From: Anaerovibrio lipolyticus DSM 3074 | GTDB lineage: Bacteria; Bacillota; Negativicutes; Selenomonadales; Selenomonadaceae | Length of the DNA: 64,000 bases | Direction: 5' to 3' | Assembly (NCBI RefSeq): GCF_900141865.1 | Contig: NZ_FQYW01000006.1 | Span: 62,001-126,000 of the forward strand | Shown: piece after piece, positions 26,842-36,407 of the stretch | How the letters are laid out: each line of letters starts with the position of its first letter | Numbering within the stretch: position 1 is the first letter of the stretch | The notes under the pieces: model-generated | What the model saw: only the letters and a program-made list of their open reading frames with translations | Databases searched by the model: none | What the model was told of the DNA's origin: nothing | Program-made: the position numbers and the translations under genes

Positions 26842-26878
26842 AAAAGCATCCCCACCCATGAAGTCACAAGTGGGGATG
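26842..26878 (-). terminator. intrinsic terminator after glpF
   Basis: Minus strand perfect 9 bp stem CATCCCCAC/GTGGGGATG followed by CTTTTATT. It sits only about 50 nt before dhaK, so dhaKLM is either read through or has its own promoter; no good promoter is visible in the gap. Confidence 0.7.
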
Positions 26879-26907
26879 TTTAATTAACTTAACCTAGCAA
26901 AATGCTA

Positions 26908-27636
26908 TCAGATAATACCGAGAGCGCTGGATACAACATAAGCTGCAACACCACCGCAAAGAGGAGCTACTACTGGAACCCAAGCATAACCCCAGTTGCC
27001 GTCGCCCTTGTCAGGAATTGGCAGGATTGCATGAGCAATTCTTGGACCAAGGTCACGAGCTGCGTTCATTGCATAACCAGTGCAACCACCAAGGGAAAGA
27101 CCAAGAGCCCAGATCAAGCAACCTACGAGATAAGGACCAAAGCCAGGAGCAAGGCCGATGGAGCCCTGTACGCCCTTGGAGAAGATACACCAGATACCAA
27201 ACATCAGGAAGAAGGTAGCGATAAACTCGCCTAAGAATCCAGTCATCTGGTTACCACAAGCATTAGCAGTGGAGAATACACCAAGCTTGCTGCCTTCAGT
27301 CTCTGCCCAATGTGGGAGATATGCCAGGTAAACAATGATTGCACCGAGGATACCACCGAGAATCTGAACGATGGAAGTAGCAGCGAACTGATCCCAAGTG
27401 TAAACACCAGCCAAAGTCTTAGCGATAGTAACGGAAGGGTTGATATCTGCCTGAGGAGCACCGAGAGCTACAGAGGTGTAAACACCCATTACAACTGCAA
27501 AACACCATCCAGTGGTTGTGCAGATCCAGCCGCCACCGCGACCATAACACTTAGCCAAAGTCATGTTTGCGTTAACACCGCAACCAAATACCATCAGTAC
27601 CATAGTGCCGACGAACTCGCCTAACAAATTATCCAT
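26908..27636 (-). CDS. glpF: glycerol facilitator-like aquaporin (MIP family)
   Basis: Passive channel for glycerol. The 242 residues carry six hydrophobic segments and two half-helices. Both NPA boxes are altered: the first is NPS (ADINPSVTIAK) and the second NAA (AMNAARDLGPRI), the latter keeping the Arg and Asp-x-Gly-Pro block of glycerol facilitators. It lies 141 nt downstream of glpK with which it is probably co-transcribed, and upstream of dhaKLM, which argues for glycerol or dihydroxyacetone as substrate. RBS AGAGGG. Confidence 0.9.
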   Translation of the reverse strand: MDNLLGEFVGTMVLMVFGCGVNANMTLAKCYGRGGGWICTTTGWCFAVVMGVYTSVALGAPQADINPSVTIAKTLAGVYTWDQFAATSIVQILGGILGAIIVYLAYLPHWAETEGSKLGVFSTANACGNQMTGFLGEFIATFFLMFGIWCIFSKGVQGSIGLAPGFGPYLVGCLIWALGLSLGGCTGYAMNAARDLGPRIAHAILPIPDKGDGNWGYAWVPVVAPLCGGVAAYVVSSALGII

Positions 27637-27694
27637 TTTCTTATCCCTCTTCTTTCAAAAAAATAATAAAAATAATTGCTACAATTCATATCCA

Positions 27695-27720
27695 GTACCA
27701 GCCCTGGATGGGGCCGGTAC
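27695..27720 (-). other. hairpin between glpK and glpF
   Basis: Minus strand arms GTACCGGCCC and GGGCTGGTAC with a small loop and no T-run; an RNA stability or processing element is more likely than a terminator. Confidence 0.4.
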
Positions 27721-27777
27721 CAGAAATTGAATTCTTAAAAAATGAACAACTTAACTTAAGAAACTAATCTTTTTTGA

Positions 27778-29735
<1,958 letters not shown>

Positions 29736-29785
29736 AGAAAAAATGTGCTTTCTGAAATCTCAACGAGATACCAGAAAGCACATTT
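29736..29785 (-). terminator. intrinsic terminator after purL
   Basis: Perfect 14 bp stem (arms 29741-29754 and 29772-29785) followed on the minus strand by six T. Very strong. Confidence 0.88.
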
Positions 29786-29818
29786 GAAACTTTTTACATA
29801 CAAGCTTTCAACTGTATT

Positions 29819-32800
29819 TTATTTGTAATAGGCTACTCCAGCCTCGAAGATCTGCTGATCCTGCTTGCCTGGAACATTCTTGGCAACACAGTCACCAATA
29901 CGCTCAGAATGCCCCATTTTGCCCAGCACACGTCCATCAGGGCTTGTAATACCTTCGATGGCATTAACAGAGCCATTTGGATTAAATGGAATATCTGCTG
30001 AAGGAGCACCAGTAGAACCCACATACTGGGTGGCTATCTGACCGTTAATACGGAGCTTGCCCACAACAGCTTTGTCAGCTACAAAGCGACCCTCGCCATG
30101 GGAAACAGGAATGGTGAATATATCTCCCACCTTTACATTGTTAAACCACGGAGAAAGGTTTGACACAACCTTGGTGCGCACCATACATGATACATGTCGG
30201 CCAATCTGGTTATGAGTAAGGGTTGGGGAACTATCATTCAGATCACGAATTTCGCCATAAGGAACCAATCCTAATTTTATCAATGCCTGGAAACCATTAC
30301 AGATACCCAGCATCAGACCGTCACGCTTCTGAAGAAGCTCATGGACTGCATCCTTTATGCGAGGATTGCGGAACATAGCTGCAATGAACTTACCAGAGCC
30401 ATCCGGCTCATCACCGCCACTGAACCCACCAGGCAGCATCACAATCTGGGAATCCTTAATCCCCTTTACAATGGCCTCTACAGATTCCTCAACTGCAGAA
30501 GGAGTCAAGTTGCGAATAACCAAGGTTTGCGGATCGCCACCGGCCCTCTCGAAGGCCCTTGCAGAATCATACTCACAGTTAGTGCCAGGGAATACAGGAA
30601 TAAAAATCTTTGGCTTGGCAATGGTAATCTGCTTCTTTATGCGGTTGCCGCTCTTATACAGGAACTCATTAACCGGCTTCTTGTCTATTTTTATCTTTGT
30701 TGGGAAAATCTTCTCCAATGGATTGGTATATGCTTTAAGGGCATCAGCCAAGGTAATAACCGCATTGCCACAAACAATACTGGTAACTGCTGTGGTTTCA
30801 CCAAGTTCAATATAACGAACACCCTTGAGAGCTTCCTTCACATCAACATTATCTGCTAATTCCAGAATAATTCCGCCATAGTCTGCACGGAACAAATCCA
30901 TCTTTTTCATATTGGCACTAAACTTAAAGCCAATATTGTTACCAAGACACATCTTTGTAATGGCAGCTGCCACACCGCCCATGCGAACACTGGAAGCAGC
31001 AAATACCTTCTTTTCGGCAATCATCTGGCTAATCTTGCTGTATGCCTTTTTCAGATATGTAAAGTCAGGCATCTCAAACTCATTACGAAGAGATTCAACA
31101 TAATAAACCTTGTTGCCAACATACTTAAATTCAGGTGAAATGGCATTATCAGCCTTCATAACATCCACAGCAAAAGCCGTAAGTGTAGGAGGCACTGTCA
31201 TATCCATAAAGGTACCAGACATGGAATCCTTACCGCCAATGGCAGGAATCTCAAACTGATGCTGTGCCCAAAGAGCACCTAAAAGGGCACTGAACGGCTT
31301 GCCCCACTTGGCAGCATCTCTGCCCAGACTTTCAAAATACTCCTGGAAGGTCATACGAATAGTATCAGCACGACCGCCCAGAGCCACCATCTTGGCCACA
31401 GCCTCCACTACAGCATACAAAGCACCATGGAACGGACTCCACTCCATAAGATATGGATTGTAACCATAGGTCATAGCAGTCGCTGTTGTAGTTTCAGCAC
31501 CAAGAACAGGCAGCTTGGCCACCATACCTTCAGTAGGGGTTATCTGCTGGGTTCCTCCAAATGGCATAAGAACGGTATTGCCACCAATGGTGGAATCAAA
31601 GCGCTCAGCCAGCCCCTTCTGACTGCATACATTAAGGTCCTTTAAGTTTTCCAGCCAAGCCTTTTCTATATCAGAGCCCAAGGCCTCAATTTTCTTGGGC
31701 AGCCTTCTAAAGTAGCAATCTTCCTTGGCTGGAGCTGCCACCTCCACATCAATATGCTGCTTAACGCCATTGGTGTCCAGGAAGTCACGGCTGAGATTAA
31801 CAATATTATTGCCACGCCATTTCATCACCAGACGTCTGTCGTCAGTAACCAGGGCAACAACTGTTGCTTCTAAATTTTCCTCATCGGCATATTTAATAAA
31901 ATCGTCCACATTGCCGGCATCCAGAACCACTGCCATACGCTCCTGGGATTCGGAGATAGCCAATTCTGTACCGTCAAGGCCTTCATATTTTTTCTTTACG
32001 GAGTCAAGATTAATCACAAGGCCATCCGTCAGCTCACCGATAGCTACGGAAACACCGCCGGCACCAAAGTCATTGCACCGCTTAATCATCTTGCTCACAA
32101 CAGGTATACGGAAAAGTCGCTGAATCTTTCTCTCTGTCGGAGGATTACCCTTCTGGACCTCTGCCCCGGCAGTGGTCAAAGACTCAGTGGTATGCTCCTT
32201 GGAAGAACCAGTTGCGCCGCCACAGCCATCGCGGCCGGTACGTCCACCTACCAGGACAACTACATCGCCCTTCTTTGGAACCTGACGAACTACGTTTACC
32301 TTTGGAGCAGCAGCAATAACGGCACCTATCTCCATGCGCTTGGCCATAAAGCCCTCATGGTAAACCTCAGCCACCTGGCCAGTGGCCAAACCAATCTGAT
32401 TGCCATAAGAACTATAGCCTGCTGCGGCCCCCTGAGTGATCTTTTTCTGTGGCAGCTTACCCTTTATTGTCTCAGAAACAGGACGACGAGGATCAGCAGC
32501 ACCGGTTACGCGCATAGCCTGATATACATAAGAGCGTCCTGAAAGAGGATCACGTATAGCACCGCCAAGACAGGTTGCAGCACCACCAAATGGCTCAATC
32601 TCTGTAGGATGGTTATGGGTCTCGTTTTTAAACATAACCAGCCATTCTTCGTTTTCGCCGCCAATATCCGCATTGACAACGATACTGCAAGCATTTATTT
32701 CCTCGGACTTATCCAAATCCTCCAGTTTTCCCTGCTGGCGAAGGACCTTCATACCGATAACAGCCAGATCCATGAGAGTAACGTCACGATCTTCATCACT

Positions 32801-33595
32801 GTATACCAGATTTCTGTCCTCCTGATACTGTCGATATGCCTGGGCTATAACTGGTGTATATGGTCCTTGTTCAATCCCCACTGAATCAATTGCAGTGGTA
32901 AAGGTGGTATGACGGCAATGATCGGACCAGTAAGTATCAATAACCCTAATTTCAGTAATGGTTGGATCACGATGCTCTATATCCCGGAAGTAATTCTGAC
33001 AGAATTTCAGGTCCTCAAAGCTCATGGCAAAGCCACGATTATTCATGAAGGTTTTAAGTTCACTATCCGAAAGAGATGTAAAACCAGTAAGGACCTCAAC
33101 ATCTGCAGGAGCCTTCAGCTTCATTTCCAAGGACTCCGGCTTTTCCAGCTTGGCCTCACGGCTTTCCACTGCGTTAATATAATAATCCTTTATTTTGGCA
33201 AAAGTGGCATCATCGATGCTTCCCACCAGAACCACAACCCTTGCAGTTGCAATAATAGGGCGTTCCTTCTGGGTAACAAGCTGTACGCACTGAGCGGCAG
33301 AGTCAGCAGTCTGGTCATACTGTCCAGGCAGATATTCGGCAGCAAACATCCTGGAATTGGCAAACTCAGGAAGCTTCTCCTCGTATACTACATCAACAGG
33401 TGGTTCAGAAAATACCACAGATTTTACTGTAGCATATTCCTCATCACTAAGGCCCTCGATATCGTAGCGGTTAAACAACCGTACAGCTCTAAGATCAGTC
33501 AGGCGAAAACTCTCAATAAGGTCATCGCAAAGCTGCTGAGCCGGGATATCATAGAACCCCTGACGCTTCTCCACGTAAATTCTTCTTACAGTCAT
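29819..33595 (-). CDS. purL: phosphoribosylformylglycinamidine synthase, single-chain PurL
   Basis: Converts FGAR and glutamine to FGAM in purine synthesis. The 1258-residue protein combines the N-terminal PurS-like region, two AIRS-like ATP-binding halves (RDIEHRDPTITEIRVIDTYWSDHCRHTTF; NDFGAGGVSVAIGEL; ALGGRADTIRMT; GGKDSMSGTF) and a C-terminal class I glutaminase with PVFPGTNCEYDSARAF, the catalytic Cys in GICNGFQ and HGEGRF. This is the large form seen in proteobacteria and clostridia, not the Bacillus PurSQL split. Start: ATG at 33595, 8 nt after GGAGG. Stands alone; other pur genes are not in the window. Confidence 0.96.
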   Translation of the reverse strand: MTVRRIYVEKRQGFYDIPAQQLCDDLIESFRLTDLRAVRLFNRYDIEGLSDEEYATVKSVVFSEPPVDVVYEEKLPEFANSRMFAAEYLPGQYDQTADSAAQCVQLVTQKERPIIATARVVVLVGSIDDATFAKIKDYYINAVESREAKLEKPESLEMKLKAPADVEVLTGFTSLSDSELKTFMNNRGFAMSFEDLKFCQNYFRDIEHRDPTITEIRVIDTYWSDHCRHTTFTTAIDSVGIEQGPYTPVIAQAYRQYQEDRNLVYSDEDRDVTLMDLAVIGMKVLRQQGKLEDLDKSEEINACSIVVNADIGGENEEWLVMFKNETHNHPTEIEPFGGAATCLGGAIRDPLSGRSYVYQAMRVTGAADPRRPVSETIKGKLPQKKITQGAAAGYSSYGNQIGLATGQVAEVYHEGFMAKRMEIGAVIAAAPKVNVVRQVPKKGDVVVLVGGRTGRDGCGGATGSSKEHTTESLTTAGAEVQKGNPPTERKIQRLFRIPVVSKMIKRCNDFGAGGVSVAIGELTDGLVINLDSVKKKYEGLDGTELAISESQERMAVVLDAGNVDDFIKYADEENLEATVVALVTDDRRLVMKWRGNNIVNLSRDFLDTNGVKQHIDVEVAAPAKEDCYFRRLPKKIEALGSDIEKAWLENLKDLNVCSQKGLAERFDSTIGGNTVLMPFGGTQQITPTEGMVAKLPVLGAETTTATAMTYGYNPYLMEWSPFHGALYAVVEAVAKMVALGGRADTIRMTFQEYFESLGRDAAKWGKPFSALLGALWAQHQFEIPAIGGKDSMSGTFMDMTVPPTLTAFAVDVMKADNAISPEFKYVGNKVYYVESLRNEFEMPDFTYLKKAYSKISQMIAEKKVFAASSVRMGGVAAAITKMCLGNNIGFKFSANMKKMDLFRADYGGIILELADNVDVKEALKGVRYIELGETTAVTSIVCGNAVITLADALKAYTNPLEKIFPTKIKIDKKPVNEFLYKSGNRIKKQITIAKPKIFIPVFPGTNCEYDSARAFERAGGDPQTLVIRNLTPSAVEESVEAIVKGIKDSQIVMLPGGFSGGDEPDGSGKFIAAMFRNPRIKDAVHELLQKRDGLMLGICNGFQALIKLGLVPYGEIRDLNDSSPTLTHNQIGRHVSCMVRTKVVSNLSPWFNNVKVGDIFTIPVSHGEGRFVADKAVVGKLRINGQIATQYVGSTGAPSADIPFNPNGSVNAIEGITSPDGRVLGKMGHSERIGDCVAKNVPGKQDQQIFEAGVAYYK

Positions 33596-33631
33596 CAATC
33601 ATGCCTCCAAAAACTTAATAAAAAAACAGCA

Positions 33632-34108
33632 TCACTTTATGTAATCCACGGCAATCTTTACGACCACCTTGGTAACTGGTGCGAGTTTTCCATCTAAGGA
33701 ACCGCAAGGACGATGTACGTCAGCAGGATAAAGAACAGCAAAGGTGCCCTCATCAAGCACTATACTGCTTCCTGGAACGAGCTTTTCATAAAACACTATA
33801 TCTTTGTCAATATCATACGGGACCGCCTCTATGAGCTCAGGATTCAATGGACACCAGCCCAGCTCCTCCCTTCCCCTGACAACATACTGGATATCCACAT
33901 ATTGCCGATGGGCCTCCGGTTTGCCACTTTCGGGCAGTCTGGTACTATAACGCTGCAAAATTGCATAGCTGTTTTTACCATCAATGGGGTAAGTACCGTC
34001 TTTCATTTCATTGAAATTATGCTCGGCCAGGAAAAACAGAGCTTTTCGTATGGCCTCAGGGAACTTTGTAAAACCTGAACTTACTTCTTTGATTTTTCCA
34101 AGTACCAA
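33632..34108 (-). CDS. YhcH/YjgK/YiaL (DUF386) family cupin protein
   Basis: 158-residue double-stranded beta-helix protein of the family that includes the sialic-acid-linked YhcH and the beta subunit of evolved beta-galactosidase. Visible family blocks: GTYPIDGKNSYAILQRY, PEAHRQYVDIQYVVRGREELGW, and FAVLYPADVHRPC with metal-type His residues. The start codon is TTG at 34108, 8 nt after AAAGGAG; a longer frame to 34129 would swallow that ribosome-binding site. No sugar genes adjoin it, so its substrate is unknown. Confidence 0.85.
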   Translation of the reverse strand: MVLGKIKEVSSGFTKFPEAIRKALFFLAEHNFNEMKDGTYPIDGKNSYAILQRYSTRLPESGKPEAHRQYVDIQYVVRGREELGWCPLNPELIEAVPYDIDKDIVFYEKLVPGSSIVLDEGTFAVLYPADVHRPCGSLDGKLAPVTKVVVKIAVDYIK

Positions 34109-34152
34109 AATAATCGACTCCTTTAACAAGCAGCGAAATTTATCCTTTTTTC

Positions 34153-34181
34153 ATTGTACTCAAATATTCGCTTCAATGCAA
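34153..34181 (-). promoter_or_regulatory. promoter of the YhcH-family gene
   Basis: Minus strand TTGCAT, 17 nt spacer, TACAAT, about 45 nt before the TTG start. Confidence 0.6.
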
Positions 34182-34234
34182 CGAAAGGAAGTAAACAATT
34201 CTACACCATTGGAAACAATATCAAGTACGACCTC

Positions 34235-34263
34235 TTGCAAAATGAAATTCAATGTGCTATAGT
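34235..34263 (+). promoter_or_regulatory. promoter of the T-box alaR-alaT operon
   Basis: TTGCAA, 17 nt spacer, TATAGT, placing transcription start near 34270, just ahead of the T-box leader. Confidence 0.75.
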
Positions 34264-34284
34264 ATGCAAAAGAATTTTAAATTG

Positions 34285-34530
34285 CAAAGGCAATGATTGA
34301 AAAAGTACGCTTACGAAATAATTCAGAGAGGCAATGTTTGGTGAAAATTGCTATTATTGATAAGCGGAAAGCTATTCATGAGCCGCAGATTATTATATCC
34401 CCCAAAGGGATAAAAATTCTGCCGTCAGCCAGCGATAATGGCAGCTTAAGTGGCTCTCTCCAGTAGAGCTAAATAAGGTGGTACCACGGGAATATGCCTC
34501 GTCCTTTTGTTGGACGGGGCTTTTTTTATT
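34285..34530 (+). ncRNA. T-box leader, predicted specifier GCU (alanine)
   Basis: tRNA-sensing leader. Seen: stem I with AGTA on its 5' side (near 34304), helix CGCTTA/TAAGCG, the apical CAGAGAGGC and TGGTGAAAATTGC elements, specifier-loop strand GAAA-GCT-ATTCATGAGC (GCT at 34371-34373), and the antiterminator signature AAGGTGGTACCACGG at 34475-34489. The specifier was assigned by matching the layout of known glyQS leaders, where GAAA precedes the specifier triplet. GCU implies uncharged tRNA-Ala as ligand, which agrees with the downstream AlaR/AlaT-like genes. Confidence 0.88.
34497..34530 (+). terminator. regulated terminator of the T-box leader
   Basis: Stem CCTCGTCC/GGACGGGG followed by seven T after C. 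Its 5' arm competes with the antiterminator; read-through is expected when uncharged tRNA binds. Confidence 0.85.
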
Positions 34531-34558
34531 AACAATAACGTACAAAGGAGTATTTACA

Positions 34559-35038
34559 ATGCGTGAACTTTTGGAGCTTTTAAAACATGATGCACGCCGC
34601 CCGGCCAAGGAGCTGGCATCAATGCTGAATATCAGCGAATACGAAGTTGAGGAAAAAATGGCCAAGCTGGAAAAGGATAAAATCATTCTCAGCTACAATA
34701 CCCTCATCAACTGGGACAAAACCGGTGAAAATACCGTTACCTCCATTATCGAGGTAAACCTCACTCCACAGAGAGAGGTGGGCTTCGATGCCATTGCCGA
34801 GCGCATTTACCGCTTCGACGAGGTGCGCACTGTTTATCTCATGTCAGGTAGCTTTGATTTGCTGGTAATCATTGAAGGAAAATCCATGCAGGATGTGGCC
34901 AATTTCGTAGCCACCCGTCTGGCAACCATTGAGGGTGTAACCCAGACCCGCAGCCATTTCCTGCTGAAGCCATACAAGAAGGATGGCATTATCATTGATG
35001 ACAAAGAAAAAGATCGTAGGTTGGTGATGAGTATATGA
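34559..35038 (+). CDS. alaR: Lrp/AsnC-family regulator, AlaR-like
   Basis: 159-residue regulator with an N-terminal helix-turn-helix (about 5-50: LLKHDARRPAKELASMLNISEYEVEEKMAKLEKD) and a C-terminal RAM/AsnC ligand domain (EVRTVYLMSGSFDLLVIIEGKSMQDVANFVATRLATIEGV). The ATG at 34559 has AAAGGAG 8 nt upstream. Its stop overlaps the start of the next gene (ATGA), and together they match the B. subtilis alaR-alaT pair that controls and performs alanine synthesis. The symbol rests on this synteny plus the alanine T-box, not on a direct comparison. Confidence 0.85.
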   Translation: MRELLELLKHDARRPAKELASMLNISEYEVEEKMAKLEKDKIILSYNTLINWDKTGENTVTSIIEVNLTPQREVGFDAIAERIYRFDEVRTVYLMSGSFDLLVIIEGKSMQDVANFVATRLATIEGVTQTRSHFLLKPYKKDGIIIDDKEKDRRLVMSI

Positions 35039-36204
35039 CAAACTGGAATGACAGAATTTCACCTATAGTAAAAAGTGTGCCGCCTTCTGGTATAAGAAGA
35101 TTCTTTGATATTGCTTCCGAAATGGAGGATGTTATTTCCCTTGGTGTTGGTGAGCCTGACTTCGTCACTCCATGGTCCATTCGTGAAAGCTGCGTATACG
35201 GGCTGGAGCAGGGCTACACATCATATACTGCCAATCGTGGTCTTATGGAGCTTCGTGAAGAAATTTGCTTCATGCATAAAAGACGTTTTGAGCTTGATTA
35301 CAATCCAAAGACCGATGTACTCGTTACTGTAGGTGTAAGTGAAGCTCTGGATATTGCCATGCGTACCATTCTCTCCCCTGGAGATGAAATTCTCATTCCG
35401 GAGCCATGCTATGTTTCCTACAAAGCCTGTGCTACTCTGGCAGGTGGTATACCGGTGCCTGTACCAGCCAAGGCTGAAAACGATTTCCGCATCACCCCTG
35501 CTGATTTGGAGCCTCATGTATCTCCAAAGACCAAGGCTCTTCTTATTGGCTATCCAAACAACCCAACGGGAGCCATTCTTTCCAAGGAAGATTTGGAGGC
35601 TATTGCCCGCTTTGCCGTAAAGCATGACCTTATCGTAATTTCCGATGAGATATACGGTGACCTTACTTATGGGGACACCAAGCATGTATGCTTTGCCGGA
35701 CTCCCCGAAATGAAGGACAGAACCATACTTCTAAATGGTTTTTCCAAGGCTTATGCCATGACTGGCTGGCGAATTGGCTACGCCCTGTCCAATCCTGACA
35801 TCATTGCCGCCATGACCAAGATTCATCAGTATACCATGCTCTGTGCTCCAATCACTGCCCAGATTGCTGCTGTGGAGGCCCTGCGCCACGGTGAGAAATA
35901 CATGAGAAAAATGGTATCAGAATACGACAAGCGCCGTCGTCTGATTTACGACGGACTCCAAAAGGCTGGTTTAAAATGCTTCGAGCCAAAGGGTGCCTTC
36001 TATATTTTCCCTGACATCACCTCCACTGGTCTTTCATCAGAGGAATTTGCCGAAAAAATCCTCATGCAGGAGCATGTGGCACTGGTACCTGGAAACGCCT
36101 TTGGTGAATGTGGCGAAGGCTTCGTAAGATGCTCCTACGCCACCTCCATAGAACAAATCTCCGAGGCCCTGGCCCGTATCGAGCATTTTGTAAATCATTT
36201 GTAA
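35035..36204 (+). CDS. alaT: class I/II aminotransferase, probable alanine transaminase
   Basis: PLP-dependent fold type I aminotransferase of 389 residues. Seen: VISLGVGEPDFVTPWSIRE, YTANRGLMELREEI, PGDEILIPEPCYVSYKACATLAGG, IGYPNNPTGAILS, VISDEIYGDLTY, and the PLP-binding Lys in NGFSKAYAMTGWRIGYAL. Translationally coupled to alaR by ATGA. The alanine T-box upstream and the AlaR neighbour favour pyruvate/alanine as substrate; a branched or aromatic specificity is possible because this subgroup is broad. Confidence 0.87.
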   Translation: MTNWNDRISPIVKSVPPSGIRRFFDIASEMEDVISLGVGEPDFVTPWSIRESCVYGLEQGYTSYTANRGLMELREEICFMHKRRFELDYNPKTDVLVTVGVSEALDIAMRTILSPGDEILIPEPCYVSYKACATLAGGIPVPVPAKAENDFRITPADLEPHVSPKTKALLIGYPNNPTGAILSKEDLEAIARFAVKHDLIVISDEIYGDLTYGDTKHVCFAGLPEMKDRTILLNGFSKAYAMTGWRIGYALSNPDIIAAMTKIHQYTMLCAPITAQIAAVEALRHGEKYMRKMVSEYDKRRRLIYDGLQKAGLKCFEPKGAFYIFPDITSTGLSSEEFAEKILMQEHVALVPGNAFGECGEGFVRCSYATSIEQISEALARIEHFVNHL

Positions 36205-36239
36205 TAAGCTACCTTTACACTAATAACATAAAAACATTC

Positions 36240-36288
36240 TTGTAAATATCCGCCGTCTATGCTATAGTTATGCCAATAGCATAGACGG
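36240..36288 (+). promoter_or_regulatory. promoter with a 13 bp dyad over its -10 box
   Basis: TTGTAA (36240-36245), 17 nt spacer, TATAGT (36263-36268). A perfect inverted repeat CCGTCTATGCTAT - 10 nt - ATAGCATAGACGG (36253-36288) covers the -10 and the start of transcription, as expected of a repressor operator. The same sequence could also fold as a hairpin in read-through RNA from alaT, but has no T-run. Confidence 0.6.
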
Positions 36289-36380
36289 CTGTGTAGGAGC
36301 CGTGCTGCATTGGCAGCAGAAAATCGACGTGGAAACCAATTAATGTTTCCCCCCTTTTAGGGAGCGTCGATTTTTTTATT
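36285..36380 (+). ncRNA. structured leader with attenuator before the secreted esterase
   Basis: Downstream of the promoter come hairpin ACGGCT/AGCCGT, hairpin GCTGC-ATTG-GCAGC, and then a branched terminator: outer stem AAATCGACG (36321-36329) with CGTCGATTT (36365-36373), enclosing GGAAAC/GTTTCC and CCC/GGG hairpins, ending in a run of seven T. Either a transcription attenuator or riboswitch for the next gene, or a small RNA that ends here. I do not recognise a known class. Confidence 0.5.
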
Positions 36381-36407
36381 GCCTAAAAAAAGTATGGAGG
36401 AAATAAT

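Noticed and set aside
34478-34558. Upstream extension of the AsnC-type regulator
   Set aside because: It would translate the T-box antiterminator and terminator; the ATG at 34559 has a proper ribosome-binding site.
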